Positions 44,901 through 53,222 of a DNA stretch of 64,000 bases are shown here, piece by piece. Numbering within the stretch: the stretch's first letter is position 1; every line of letters begins with the position of its first letter. The notes beneath the pieces are model-generated. The model did not search any database and was not told the DNA's origin. It saw only the letters and a program-made list of their open reading frames with translations. Origin of the DNA: Pelagicoccus enzymogenes (lineage in GTDB: Bacteria; Verrucomicrobiota; Verrucomicrobiia; Opitutales; Opitutaceae); the NCBI RefSeq assembly GCF_014803405.1, contig NZ_JACYFG010000051.1, forward strand, positions 310,001 to 374,000, read 5' to 3'. The position numbers and the translations under genes were made by a program.

Positions 44901-45372
44901 CACGGAAACCCTTCGCGGCAAGTGGAACTCGGAGTTCTTCTCCAACTACACGCTTTTCCGTCTGCTCAACAACTCCAACGTAGCTGAGCTTCGCCCCTGG
45001 CGCTGGAACGTCGTATCCAACTACCAATTCCGCGATGGCAAGCTCGCTGGCTTGAATATTGGCGGAGCGTGGCGTTGGCAGGACGAAGTGGTTGTCGGTT
45101 ACCCCGTGCTGGCCGACAACAGCAACCAATACGGTTATACCTTCGATGTGGCGAATCCTTACAAGGGTGGTTCCGAGTCGAACATCGACCTGTGGGCTGG
45201 TTACACTAAGGAGCTTAACGACAACGTGACCTGGCGTATCCAAGTTAACGTACGGAACGCCTTCGAGGATGAACGTTTGATTGGAATCACGACGCAGCCT
45301 AACGGCGACGCGGCGACATCGCGTATCGCGGAAGGTCAAGTTTGGTCAATATCGAACTCCTTCATGTTCTAG
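41923..45372 (+). CDS. TonB-dependent outer-membrane receptor
   Basis: The 1149-residue protein (ATG 41923) has a signal peptide ending near 'VAPLGFAQDAEDED'. The mature N-terminus reads 'YELSPFTVEGETNSGYRATS', followed by the plug domain ('GTRIRTDLKDVGSAISVVTE', 'RIDIQRGPNSILFGLGSPAG'). The rest is a large beta-barrel of about 900 residues that ends in aromatic 'WSISNSFMF', as outer-membrane barrel proteins do. This N-terminal style is common in Opitutae receptors with large substrates such as oligosaccharides. The substrate cannot be read from the sequence. It follows the haloperoxidase fusion by 389 nt, and a strong terminator lies 30 nt after its stop. Confidence 0.92.
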   Translation: MNKSIKLISRYACPRSASGALALGAALLVAPLGFAQDAEDEDVYELSPFTVEGETNSGYRATSTLAGTRIRTDLKDVGSAISVVTEEFLRDTGATDNESLLVYTPSTEVAGVGGNFAGGGDGGRVDSDSQRLRPNASTRVRGLAAADNTRNFFVTDIPWDSYNVNRIDIQRGPNSILFGLGSPAGVIEATTNSANYEDGGRAEIRIDEYDSLRLSVDYNKVILEDELAVRVSALNDSQNFKQDGAFEDDERYFFALKYQPKGLQTESSNTTFEASYESGDIEANRPRIIPPIDRITPWFDEMGKAGYDAITLQDTALTVGSGSYSPWITPALGRIFDGPVAVFDNVNHQTQSYYFMPSGTLTTGAYQGVTSYDAYAKRANDGAGLPASGIGVYKTTTIEDPTIFDFYGKLIDGPNKSEWQKWDAYNVSISHNMFDNKLGFKVDLDKQDYEDGQTNVLDNAGQSITVDIMQTLPNGTDVGQPNPNFGRPFIGGDAQNNNQHFRERENFRVTAYYSHDFKESGNEQLGNILGQHNFTAVFSDSKYTQRSASWIRAASENINSGSSITQANRYIANLVYIGPSLLNASSASGANLNALQTELIPTDGEFDLNDGNTPVRVWSVPGGDIDNLYRNGNLARNKTESKAVVWQGKMFDGVVVPMFGYREDTDVATNAGNVPAHPSISGARLPFDSSWQLPSSPSDADPANNKTYTTASGINRTEGLVIHSPQAVKDALGGWNVSLTYSDSENFRPDASRRDLIGDPIAPTTGETTEKGIVISSPDDRFIFKVNKFDTKVYQDTLSGSSIGNSYMIGAGEGWAYLFGHMAQAGIEDFRFNYALVDPEDPDSARIDPNIGDLRYQPKEGQSIADALAEQEAALSALFNTANNLDDPKFQQFLNFWNQDWDAVAATPGWAGGGAAWAGEPGQFAVTGDTVSEGYEYELFFQPTDNWNITVNASKTEAKRLNIADSYASFVEDRKVLYDTAYGDVRLWGPSNSTETLRGKWNSEFFSNYTLFRLLNNSNVAELRPWRWNVVSNYQFRDGKLAGLNIGGAWRWQDEVVVGYPVLADNSNQYGYTFDVANPYKGGSESNIDLWAGYTKELNDNVTWRIQVNVRNAFEDERLIGITTQPNGDAATSRIAEGQVWSISNSFMF

Positions 45373-45401
45373 CGTAATCTAGATTTGATTACCGGATTCT
45401 C

Positions 45402-45434
45402 AACGTCCCCGATTCGCGTCGGGGGCGTTTTTTT
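45402..45434 (+). terminator. Rho-independent terminator of the TonB receptor gene
   Basis: AACGTCCCCGA and TCGGGGGCGTT form an 11-bp stem (one G-T pair) with a 6-nt loop, followed by a run of seven or more T. It lies 30 nt after the TonB-dependent receptor stop codon. Confidence 0.9.
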
Positions 45435-45507
45435 GTTCGTTGCCAATGTCATAGAATGAGGGCTGTTGTTCGATGGAAGGCGAGTAGTGGATCGAATATC
45501 CTGCAGC

Positions 45508-45533
45508 GCGGACAGGGTGGAAGCCGTCCCTCC
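45508..45533 (+). repeat. 26-nt palindromic repeat, copy B
   Basis: This copy sits in the gap between the receptor terminator and the GT-C gene. The stem GGACAGG/GCCGTCC has two mismatches, so it is the least perfect copy. It is preceded by CCTGCAGC, a sequence also found in inverse orientation at about 49829-49838. Confidence 0.7.
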
Positions 45534-45658
45534 GTAAATCGGGAGTATCGAAGGGCTTTGATACAGAGCTTGGAGATCCCTCATACTTGTTGAGAATTAC
45601 GCTCGAAAGCCGGGTCGCTTCCTCTATGTTTCCAGCCACCCACGACTTTTTCGATTCC

Positions 45659-48016
45659 ATGTCCTTCCTTTCTCGATACCAATGCCTCTTAGCGCTCGCC
45701 GCAGCGCTCGGGTTGTTCGCTCTCGAGAGTCTGCAGAATGTGAAGCGCATCGAGGCGCTCAGTTCCCGAGAGGGAGGTTTCAGCTTCGTGACCCCCGATA
45801 AAAGTTCAAGAACTGGATACGCTCACGGTGTTCGCAACCTGATCGGATCCGACCGCAATGACGACCTGCATTGGGTGATAAATTCCCAACAGGCTGCAGA
45901 ACGAAACGACTTTCGATTGCGAGAGGTAGACTATGACAATGCTCCGGATGGGCGGGAGTCGCACTGGTCATCTGTATATTCTTGGTGGATACGGCTACTT
46001 GCCTGGGGAGAGCCGTCTCGCATGGAGTGGAGCATGCTCGTTGCCAACGCCTTGCTCGGGGCGCTGGCTCTCGTGGTTGTGGCGCTGCTTTTTCAACGGA
46101 ATTTTGGAGGGAGTTCAGGAGTTGTGGTTTGCCTTTGTTTCTCTGGGTTCATTCCTCTGCGTGACGTTTTCAAGGTGGGAATGGGAGATCATCATGCTGC
46201 CGCAATCTTCGCGGTTATGCTCATGGTATCCTTTCTGCTCGTGGGGCTGACGAGGGCAGTGGAGGGGCGTGACGCTCGTTTGCTTGCGGGCGCCTCAGCT
46301 GCTTTCGGAGCCTTGGCGATGTGGATCAATGTGGTGAGCGTACTGCCTGTGTTTCTGGGGATCGGAGTCGCTGCTATTTGTATCAGGATTTGGGTACGTT
46401 CAAGTGACAGTGTAGGTCTGGGGAATTACTTTCGGCTTTGGTGCCGCTGCACAGCGGGGCTTTCGCTGCTTGCTTATTTAATCGAATACGCCCCTTCGAA
46501 GTTTGCGTGGCGGCTAGAGGTGAATCACCCTTTGTACAGTTTGGCGTTGCTTGGAACGGGCGAGTTGCTGGGACTGCTCTTCGCTTCGAAGCCAAAAACG
46601 CGGAGGCGATGGATTCGAGGGGCGTTCGCGTGCGTGCTAGCGCTGCAGCTGCCGCTGGCGATTGTCTTGTTTCGCGGTACGGTCTTTCAAGTGGCTGATC
46701 CATTTTTGATGGCGGTGCATGAGCGCTACATCATGGAGTTTCAGGGGCTCTGGGCAAACGTCCTAGTCATGGGGTCGAAGTTGCGCCTGCTCGCAATGGT
46801 GTTGCCGCTCTTGCTGCTGCCGGCTCTGACTTGGCTTCTCTTTAGGATGAAGCGCGCTTCGCCCGAATTTGCAGGAATGCTACTAGCGATGGGGCCAGCT
46901 TGTATCCTTTTCGTCCTTACCTTGTTTCAAGCTCGATGGTGGTCCGCTCTGGCAGCTTTGACGATGCTTCCCTTGGCCTTGGCTTTTGCGGGGGGAGCGA
47001 AGCGTTACACGAATCGTTCGATTCAACTCTTTGCGGGAGCGTGTCTGTTGCCGGGGCTGATCGTTTTTGGCATGGGAGCGTTTACCTACGGGACACCCAC
47101 GCCGCGAGAGGATGCTCGCGTTTACGAGAGAAGCATTGCCCACTATTTGAGGGCGCGGGCAGCAGACGAGGAGATCGTTGCTCTCGCCTCGCCCGATGCC
47201 ACCACCAACTTGATCTACTATGGGGGAGCCAAGGGGATCGGTACGTTTTACTGGGAGAACAACGAGGGCTTGAAGCGGGCTGCGTCCATGTTTGCGGCTC
47301 CCAGTTTGGAGATCGCGAGGGAGCGCTTGTCGGCGGCTGGCGTGACACACTTGCTTGTCTATTCTTGGGGTGGATTCGAGAAGGAGTATCTCGATCTCCA
47401 TCGAGACTTCTCCGAGGAAGCTGTGGACGGGAAAGCTTTTTTGATGAGGCTAATGGAGGACCAAGAGATCCCGCAATGGTTGCGGCCCATACCGTTTCAG
47501 TTGCCCAAAGAGGCGAAAGGAATGGCGGTGATCTATCAAGTTGTGCCCGAGATGTCGCCGGGGCAGTTAGCGTCGCGTCGCTTCGAGTACTTGCTGGAGA
47601 TGGGGCTGGGGAGGGCGGCCCACGCCCTCGAAGCAAGCTTGAAAGACCAGGATGATCTCTCGGCTCAAGTTTCCCTCTGCAGGCTCTTGGCCCTGCAGCA
47701 GCGAGGGAACGAGTTCAGGGTGCGCTTAGACAAGCTGCGTGAAGCGGTTGTTCAGCCGGAGGCGGACTTGCTGTTGGAGGATGAAATTCGCTTGGCGGGA
47801 GTGCTGTTGATCGCGTCTCGAGCGGCTGAGGCAAAGAGGCACCTAGAGCATGCCTTATCGCGCCTCGATCGTGAGGCTTTGCGGGAGCTCAATGCGGAGA
47901 CAATCCGCCACTTGTGGGATTTGGCCGATGCTTTGGAACTGGACGCTTACGAGGCAGATTTGAGGACTTATTCGATCGCTTTGCTGCCCAGCCGCCTTCG
48001 CCAAGCGGGAAAATAG
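45659..48016 (+). CDS. STT3-like GT-C membrane protein
   Basis: The 785-residue product (ATG 45659) has about twelve hydrophobic helices, then a soluble C-terminal half of about 350 residues that looks helical and TPR-like near the end. The first outside loop contains 'DDLHWVINSQQAAERNDF' and 'DNAPDGRESHWSSVY', and a later loop has 'VFKVGMGDHHAAAI'. The Asp pairs and DHH match the layout of oligosaccharyltransferase STT3/AglB relatives and related bacterial GT-C enzymes. The WWDYG-like motif of true oligosaccharyltransferases is not visible. It may transfer a lipid-linked sugar to an envelope acceptor. In-frame ATGs at 45626 and upstream are less likely starts. There is no glycosylation cluster next to it. 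Confidence 0.6.
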   Translation: MSFLSRYQCLLALAAALGLFALESLQNVKRIEALSSREGGFSFVTPDKSSRTGYAHGVRNLIGSDRNDDLHWVINSQQAAERNDFRLREVDYDNAPDGRESHWSSVYSWWIRLLAWGEPSRMEWSMLVANALLGALALVVVALLFQRNFGGSSGVVVCLCFSGFIPLRDVFKVGMGDHHAAAIFAVMLMVSFLLVGLTRAVEGRDARLLAGASAAFGALAMWINVVSVLPVFLGIGVAAICIRIWVRSSDSVGLGNYFRLWCRCTAGLSLLAYLIEYAPSKFAWRLEVNHPLYSLALLGTGELLGLLFASKPKTRRRWIRGAFACVLALQLPLAIVLFRGTVFQVADPFLMAVHERYIMEFQGLWANVLVMGSKLRLLAMVLPLLLLPALTWLLFRMKRASPEFAGMLLAMGPACILFVLTLFQARWWSALAALTMLPLALAFAGGAKRYTNRSIQLFAGACLLPGLIVFGMGAFTYGTPTPREDARVYERSIAHYLRARAADEEIVALASPDATTNLIYYGGAKGIGTFYWENNEGLKRAASMFAAPSLEIARERLSAAGVTHLLVYSWGGFEKEYLDLHRDFSEEAVDGKAFLMRLMEDQEIPQWLRPIPFQLPKEAKGMAVIYQVVPEMSPGQLASRRFEYLLEMGLGRAAHALEASLKDQDDLSAQVSLCRLLALQQRGNEFRVRLDKLREAVVQPEADLLLEDEIRLAGVLLIASRAAEAKRHLEHALSRLDREALRELNAETIRHLWDLADALELDAYEADLRTYSIALLPSRLRQAGK

Positions 48017-48209
48017 GCCTACTCTTATATAATTGTAGCCGTTTTTCGAATACTGTCAGCGAAGCTGTCTTGCCTTGCAGCTCTTGCTCTGAGAGGGTGC
48101 GCGGGAATTTCAGCGGGACGATAGCCCCTTTTCTCTCTGTCTCTAACCCAAAACTTACCCTACTTAGAGTACGCAGCCCTTGGCGGCTGCGACTGCTTTT
48201 GATACCACT

Positions 48210-49655
48210 ATGAGCTCGAACGAAACTGCTGCCGACAAGGCAGGAACGGTGCATGTCCCTGACAAGATCATCACCATGAAGGAGAACTTTGCCTACGCGG
48301 CGGGGGACATGGCGTCGGTTTTCTACTTCAAGGTGTTTTCCTCGTTCCTGATGTTCTTTTACACGGACATCATCGGAATCGAGGCGGCGATCATCGGGAC
48401 CATGCTTTGGGTCACCCGCGTGTTTGACGCCTTCACCGATCCCATGATGGGGGTCATTTGCGACCGCACGGATACGCCGGAGGGCAAGTTCCGCCCCTGG
48501 CTGCGCTGGATGATCCTGCCTTTTGCGGTGAGTGGGGTACTGATTTTCACGGTTCCGGAGTTGGACGACACTTGGACCATCGTTTACGTCTATGCGACTT
48601 ACTCGCTTGCGATGCTGGCCTACACGGCGATCAACATTCCCTATGGTGCTTTGATGGGTGTGATGACGCCTCACTCGGCGGAACGCACAGTGCTTTCCTC
48701 CTTCCGTTTCTATGGATCGTTTTCGGCAAACTTGGTGGTGCAAGCCACGATCCTCTACATGGTTGCCGGGCTCGGGGGCGCCGAAGACGGTTCCTACACG
48801 CAGCAAGGATATATCTTGACCATGAGCATCTATGGAATCTGCGCGGGGTTCCTGTTCTTGGGTACTTTTTACGGAACCAAGGAGCGCGTGCAGCCTCCGA
48901 AGGGGCAGGAAATGAACGTCAAGAAGGACTTGGCTCAGCTGTTCAAGAACAAGCCTTGGGTTTCGCTCATTTTTGTGGGCATCGGCACGGTGATGTGGAT
49001 CGCCATGCGCGACGCGGCCCAGCTGTATTACTTCAAGTACTACGTGGTGGCGGACATGGAAAGCGCTGCTCGTTTCACCAAGTTGATGACGTGGTACAAC
49101 GTGCTGGGGTCGCTGGGAACGATCGCAGGTGTTTATTTCACGAAGCACTTCACGGACTTGTTCCGAGGCAAGAAGAACGCCTTTTTCTCGTTGACGGTTT
49201 TGAGCGCGATTTTAGGCACGGGCTTCTTCCTTTGCGGCCCTGGAGACATCTTGCTGATGTTCACGATTGGCATAGGCCTCTCGATTATCACGGGTCCCTT
49301 GATGCCCCTGTTCTGGTCAATGATTGCGGATACGGCTGACTACTCCGAGTGGAAGTTCGGTCGCCGCTTCACGGGGCTGACCTTTTCGGCCGGCACCTTC
49401 TCCATGAAGCTAGGTTGGGCAGTGGGACCAGCTTTGGCCGCGTATTCGCTAAGCTACTACGGCTACGAGGACAATGTCCTGCAGTCGGCGCGTACCATCG
49501 AAGGCCTCCGCTTGATGATGTCGTTCTTCCCGGCTGCTCTGGCGGCAATCGCCGCAGTCGTGGTGCTCAGCTACGGCATCAATCGGAAGATGGAAGTCCA
49601 GATGGAAGAAGAGCTGCTCGCCCGTAAGGAAGCGGAAGGAACGGTGGAGAGCTAG
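48210..49655 (+). CDS. GPH-family sodium:sugar symporter
   Basis: The 481-residue transporter (ATG 48210) belongs to the glycoside-pentoside-hexuronide cation symporter family. It has twelve membrane helices. Landmarks are 'ENFAYAAGDMASVFYFKVFS', 'VFDAFTDPMMGVICDRT' (the conserved Asp and DRT loop) and 'NIPYGALMGVMT'. The substrate is probably a mono- or disaccharide. A paralogue on the opposite strand (50.0-51.4 kb) is convergent with this gene. It ends in a short terminator at 49678-49708. A TATAAT box lies at 48028-48033 without a clear -35 element. An alternative TTG start at 48180 is unlikely. Confidence 0.9.
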   Translation: MSSNETAADKAGTVHVPDKIITMKENFAYAAGDMASVFYFKVFSSFLMFFYTDIIGIEAAIIGTMLWVTRVFDAFTDPMMGVICDRTDTPEGKFRPWLRWMILPFAVSGVLIFTVPELDDTWTIVYVYATYSLAMLAYTAINIPYGALMGVMTPHSAERTVLSSFRFYGSFSANLVVQATILYMVAGLGGAEDGSYTQQGYILTMSIYGICAGFLFLGTFYGTKERVQPPKGQEMNVKKDLAQLFKNKPWVSLIFVGIGTVMWIAMRDAAQLYYFKYYVVADMESAARFTKLMTWYNVLGSLGTIAGVYFTKHFTDLFRGKKNAFFSLTVLSAILGTGFFLCGPGDILLMFTIGIGLSIITGPLMPLFWSMIADTADYSEWKFGRRFTGLTFSAGTFSMKLGWAVGPALAAYSLSYYGYEDNVLQSARTIEGLRLMMSFFPAALAAIAAVVVLSYGINRKMEVQMEEELLARKEAEGTVES

Positions 49656-49677
49656 GAGAGCTCATTGGGGATATTTC

Positions 49678-49708
49678 AAAGGCGTTCGCATCGTGCGGAC
49701 GCCTTTTT
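49678..49708 (+). terminator. Rho-independent terminator of the GPH symporter gene
   Basis: AAAGGCGTTCGCA pairs with TGCGGACGCCTTT around a TCG loop (one mismatch), followed by TT. It lies 23 nt after the stop codon of the symporter gene. Confidence 0.85.
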
Positions 49709-49764
49709 GATGTGCGGATCCGATCGAGCGAGGCATTCGCTAGCGAAGAGCTCTCTCCTGTACT

Positions 49765-49790
49765 GCGGACCGGGTGGAACCGGTCCCTCC
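49765..49790 (+). repeat. 26-nt palindromic repeat, copy C
   Basis: GGACCGG and CCGGTCC form a perfect 7-bp stem around a GTGGAA loop. Relative to copies A and D the stem bases at three positions have changed in pairs (GAG/CTC to CGG/CCG). An inverted related copy follows at about 49805-49838. Confidence 0.8.
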
Positions 49791-49804
49791 AGAACAATCG
49801 TATT

Positions 49805-49838
49805 GGAGGGACGACCTCCGCGCCGTCAGCGCTGCAGG
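49805..49838 (-). repeat. Related palindromic repeat, inverted copy
   Basis: Read on the minus strand this begins CCTGCAGCGCT and ends TCGTCCCTCC, the same ends as copy B with a diverged middle. With copy C it forms a head-to-head pair, with GTCCCTCC and GGAGGGAC flanking a short spacer. Confidence 0.55.
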
Positions 49839-49947
49839 AGCCTTTTCGAAGAATGCCCCCGGAATCCCTCTGGATTTGCGGATGAAGCTTTTTGTTTAGG
49901 AGGCCCCGTGCTGCAGTGAATATCGCTGCGATTGGATTTTTGGATAC

Positions 49948-49979
49948 AAAAAGACCCTCTCGCCTTAGGAGAGGGCCCT
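49948..49979 (-). terminator. Terminator of the minus-strand GPH symporter gene
   Basis: On the minus strand GGGCCCTCTCC pairs with GAGAGGGTC around a short loop, followed by TTTTTG. It lies 37 nt after the stop codon of the minus-strand symporter gene. Confidence 0.8.
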
Positions 49980-50015
49980 TAAAATTTGCTCAAAGAGTCG
50001 CTGCTGTCTGTTCGC

Positions 50016-51416
50016 TTACGGGCAGGTGGAAGCGAGCTTCTCCTCGTCGTCTCTTTGCTTCGCAATCGCGGCTTCCATCTCGAGTTCCGTTTTGCTGTCG
50101 ATGCGATAGAGGAAGACGGCAGCGGCAGCTAGTACGCCGACGCCGGCTGGGATCAAGCTCATGAGCAGTCTCATGCCTTCGATGGTTGCGGGCGTTTGAG
50201 CTTGGTTGGCCACGAATCCGAAAGTGTACTCGAGCATCCAGAACGCGATGGCGGGGCCGAGGGACCAGCCGATCTTCATGGAGGAAGTGCCGGTGGAGAG
50301 AAGAAGGCCAGTGGCGCGGTGGCCGAGCTTCCACTGTCCGTAGTCAGCGGTGTCGGCGAGCATGGACCAGAAGAGAGCCATCAGCGGAGCCGTGAGGAAG
50401 GAGCTGATGATTTGGTGTACCAGCAAAATGGTCAGGTTGTCGTAGGGCAGCCAATAGAAGACTACAAGCAAGGCGACGTTGATAGCGGTGAGGGCGAAGT
50501 AGGCGTTCTTTTTTCCGCCGAAAATTTGGGTGATTTGCTTGGTCAGCAACACGCCGCCGGCCTGGATGGCTCCGCCGACGCCGAGGTAGGTACCGGCCCA
50601 CAGTTCGTTGCCGGAAACGTATTTGAAGAAGTGAGCAGTGGTTCCCGAGCGGATGGAAATCCAGAGTATGGTGAGAATGCTGATGAAGATGATCGCTCTC
50701 CAGGGCCCGTTCTTGGCGGCCATGGCCAGGTCTTTGCCGATATCTGTCTTCTGGCCCTTAGGTGGCTCGATGCGTTCCTTGGTGGTGAAAAAGGTGGTGA
50801 GGAAGAGGCCGGCGGAAATGACGCCGAAGAGTCCCATGGTCATGGCGTAGCCGGTCTGGTCGTTGCCGTTGCCGAAGAATTTGACCAAATACAGCATGCT
50901 GAAGCTGACTGTAGTGGTGCCGAGGAAAGCCCCGAGAAAGCGGAAGGAATTGAGGAGCGTTCTCTGGTCGGAACGCGGCGTCATGACACCCATCAAGGCA
51001 GAGTACGGAACGTTGATGGCGGTGTAGGCCATCATGAGGAAGGTGTAGGTGACGTAGGCGTAGATCAGCTTGTGCGATTCGCCGAGGTCGAAGGTGGTGA
51101 AGGTCAGGACGCCTAGCACGACCCAGAAGGGAAGAATCCAGATGAGCCAGGGGCGGAATTTGCCGAACTTGCTTTTGGTGCGGTCGGCCACGATTCCCAT
51201 GATCGGGTCGTTGATCCAGTCCCAGGTGCGGGTGACCAAAATCATGAAAGCGAGGGCGCCGGCCGATATGCCGAATACGTCGGTATAGAAAATGGCGAGG
51301 TAGTTCATGAACACGCCGAAATAGAGACAGGAAGCCAAGTCTCCGGCGGCGTAGCCCAGTTTCTCCGACATCTTCAGGGGCGGAGTCGCGTGTTTCGTTT
51401 CAGGGGTGGTCTGCAT
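50016..51416 (-). CDS. GPH-family sodium:sugar symporter, probable mannooligosaccharide importer
   Basis: The 466-residue protein is a paralogue of the symporter at 48.2 kb. Motifs include 'EKLGYAAGDLASCLYFGVFM', 'TWDWINDPIMGIVADRTKS' and 'NVPYSALMGVMTPRSDQRT', the GPH family pattern, with twelve helices. It lies downstream of the mannosyl-glucose phosphorylase and 2-epimerase genes on the same strand. A 506-nt gap with its own palindromic site suggests a separate promoter. A natural role is uptake of beta-mannobiose or mannosyl-glucose across the inner membrane. This is inferred from context. A terminator follows at 49948-49979. Confidence 0.9.
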   Translation of the reverse strand: MQTTPETKHATPPLKMSEKLGYAAGDLASCLYFGVFMNYLAIFYTDVFGISAGALAFMILVTRTWDWINDPIMGIVADRTKSKFGKFRPWLIWILPFWVVLGVLTFTTFDLGESHKLIYAYVTYTFLMMAYTAINVPYSALMGVMTPRSDQRTLLNSFRFLGAFLGTTTVSFSMLYLVKFFGNGNDQTGYAMTMGLFGVISAGLFLTTFFTTKERIEPPKGQKTDIGKDLAMAAKNGPWRAIIFISILTILWISIRSGTTAHFFKYVSGNELWAGTYLGVGGAIQAGGVLLTKQITQIFGGKKNAYFALTAINVALLVVFYWLPYDNLTILLVHQIISSFLTAPLMALFWSMLADTADYGQWKLGHRATGLLLSTGTSSMKIGWSLGPAIAFWMLEYTFGFVANQAQTPATIEGMRLLMSLIPAGVGVLAAAAVFLYRIDSKTELEMEAAIAKQRDDEEKLASTCP

Positions 51417-51479
51417 AGTCTTTTGTCGTAAGGGATGGGGAAGGGGAAAGGGGCTTGGTGCGTCGCTGTGAGCTTCTAG

Positions 51480-51493
51480 GTTTAAGGTTAAAC
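51480..51493. promoter_or_regulatory. Candidate operator palindrome upstream of the GPH symporter gene
   Basis: GTTTAA and TTAAAC are perfect inverted repeats with a 2-nt spacer, 64 nt upstream of the symporter start at 51416. An operator for a sugar-responsive regulator is plausible. No second copy was found near the epimerase gene. Confidence 0.35.
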
Positions 51494-51872
51494 TTCAACG
51501 GGAAAGTGCGTGGCGCCGGGGTGGGACGGTAAAAGTTGAGCGTATCGTGCTAGCTGTGGGGGTTCTTTGGAAAATAGTATTCGAAAAGTCATGACAGCTA
51601 CGCGGGAATTCTCGCTGATTAAGCGGACTCTGCGACGCGTGTAAGCTTAAAACGGGGCGTTTGCCGCTAATTGCCATAACTTGGCTGAAGATCATGGTGA
51701 GGTCATGAACGGCGATAAAGAGGGGAATCGTTGAAAGTTTTGTTCCATGGTGCAGGAGGGCGCGGAAGTGGCTAGGCGAGATCCGCCGTGGGTCGCCGCG
51801 CTAGGAGAACAAGCCTGCGGCGGGTATCCCTTCAAAAAAGGAGTCCTTGCCTTGGGAGAGCCGAAACGGGTG

Positions 51873-51895
51873 AGCGTCCGCCAACTGCGGACGCT
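51873..51895 (-). terminator. Terminator-like hairpin after the phosphorylase gene
   Basis: AGCGTCCGC and GCGGACGCT make a 9-bp perfect stem with a 5-nt loop, 28 nt past the stop codon of the phosphorylase gene. There is no strong T-tract, so it may be a weak or processing stem. Confidence 0.5.
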
Positions 51896-51922
51896 TACTC
51901 GTCAGAGTAATCCGGTTCCGCC

Positions 51923-53146
51923 CTACTTGACGCGGAGGGAGTTAATGCGGTCGATCAGCGGTCCCTGAGTCTTAGCCATGTAGGCGAGGTTCTTGTCGAT
52001 GAGCTCGTTGCGCTGGGCAACGCACTTGGCGCTGAAAAGCGGGTCTGCGGGCGTGTGGGTGACGTAGTCGACGAGTTTTTCGATGGTGGAGGTGGCTACG
52101 TGCAACCGTGTATCGCTGGAGGCATAGTAGATAAACACTTCTCCGGACTCGGTCACGATGGTGCCGTTGGTGAAGGCAACGTTCATGACGTCGCCCACCA
52201 GCTCGTCGCCTTCCGGGGCGATGAGGAAGCCGCCAGGTGAGTGGGTAAGCTTGCTGGGGTCTTCCAGCGAGGTCATGAAGGCGTAGATGACGTAGCGCAG
52301 GCCGCTGGCGCAGCCGCGCACTCCATGGGCGATGTGCAGCCAGCCTTGAGGCGTTTTGATGGGGGCGTCGCCTTGGCCGTTTTTGACCTCCTTGATGGTG
52401 TGGTAAGCGCGGGAATCGATGATGGACTCCTTCTCGACGACCGCGTTTGTCATGTCGTCGCACAAGCCCCAGCCGATGCCGCCGCCGGATCCGGCGTCGA
52501 TGAAGCCGTCTTGGGGTCGGGTGTAGAGGGCGTATTTTCCGCCTACGAATTCAGGATGCAGCACGACGTTTCGTTGCTGGGCGGAGGGGGTCTTGAGGTC
52601 CGGTAGGCGCTCCCAAGTCTTAAGGTCCTTGGTGCGGGCGATGCCGCATTGGGCGACGGCGGATGAGAGGTCGAAGGGTTTGGCGTTGGGGTCCTTGCGT
52701 TCGGTGCAGAAGAGGCCGTAGATCCAGCCGTCTTCGTGCTGGGTGAGGCGCATGTCGTAGACGTTGGTGTCGGGCACTTCCGTCTCTGGCATGGTGACGG
52801 GGTGGTCCCAGAAGCGGAAGTTATCGACTCCGTTGGGGCTTTCGGCGATGGCGAAGAAGGACTTGCGGTCGTTGCCTTCGACGCGGGCGACGACGTAGAA
52901 TTTGCCGTCGAGCTGGATGGCTCCAGCGTTGAAGGCGCAGTGTACGCCGATGCGCTCCATCAAGTGGGGATTGCTCTCTGGATCGAGGTCGTAGGACCAG
53001 AAGAGCGGAGCATGCTTCTCGGTGAGGACCGGATTTTGGTAGCGATGGAAGATGCCGTTGCCCGGCTCGACTGGAGCGTTTGGCTGGGCGAGGAGAGCTT
53101 CCTGGGCTTCTATGAGTTGAGTGAGGCGGGTTTCGTATGTGCTCAT
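51923..53146 (-). CDS. 4-O-beta-D-mannosyl-D-glucose phosphorylase (GH130)
   Basis: The 407-residue enzyme matches subfamily 1 of glycoside hydrolase family 130, whose members phosphorolyse mannosyl-glucose into mannose 1-phosphate and glucose. Key segments are '[20 protein letters not shown]', '[20 protein letters not shown]' (with the catalytic Asp), '[20 protein letters not shown]', '[14 protein letters not shown]' and '[20 protein letters not shown]'. From memory these match the Bacteroides fragilis enzyme closely and the length is the same. It is soluble and cytosolic. The 2-epimerase gene 77 nt upstream supplies its substrate, so the two form one pathway. Confidence 0.93.
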   Translation of the reverse strand: MSTYETRLTQLIEAQEALLAQPNAPVEPGNGIFHRYQNPVLTEKHAPLFWSYDLDPESNPHLMERIGVHCAFNAGAIQLDGKFYVVARVEGNDRKSFFAIAESPNGVDNFRFWDHPVTMPETEVPDTNVYDMRLTQHEDGWIYGLFCTERKDPNAKPFDLSSAVAQCGIARTKDLKTWERLPDLKTPSAQQRNVVLHPEFVGGKYALYTRPQDGFIDAGSGGGIGWGLCDDMTNAVVEKESIIDSRAYHTIKEVKNGQGDAPIKTPQGWLHIAHGVRGCASGLRYVIYAFMTSLEDPSKLTHSPGGFLIAPEGDELVGDVMNVAFTNGTIVTESGEVFIYYASSDTRLHVATSTIEKLVDYVTHTPADPLFSAKCVAQRNELIDKNLAYMAKTQGPLIDRINSLRVK

Positions 53147-53222
53147 GGTTAAGTGTAGAGGGGAGAATTTGAAAAAGGGACGCTTAGCCTAGGCCGGTTC
53201 GCAAGGTGCGGCAGCGCGCTTC

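Larger units (their letters stand above)
49656..50015. other. Convergent intergenic region with terminators and palindromic repeats
   Basis: This 360-nt gap between two convergent symporter genes has no credible gene. It holds a terminator for each gene (49678-49708 and 49948-49979). Between them are repeat copy C (49765-49790) and an inverted related copy ending near 49838. Confidence 0.7.
51417..51922. other. 506-nt intergenic region with hairpin and palindrome
   Basis: No protein-like frame is present here (a 66-codon minus-strand frame has implausible composition). It contains a hairpin at 51873-51895 just after the phosphorylase gene and the palindrome GTTTAA-GG-TTAAAC at 51480-51493 upstream of the symporter gene. 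The rest shows nothing I can identify. Confidence 0.6.

Noticed and set aside
51495-51695. 66-residue minus-strand frame before the symporter gene
   Set aside because: It has low coding quality, no family match and sits in the promoter region.
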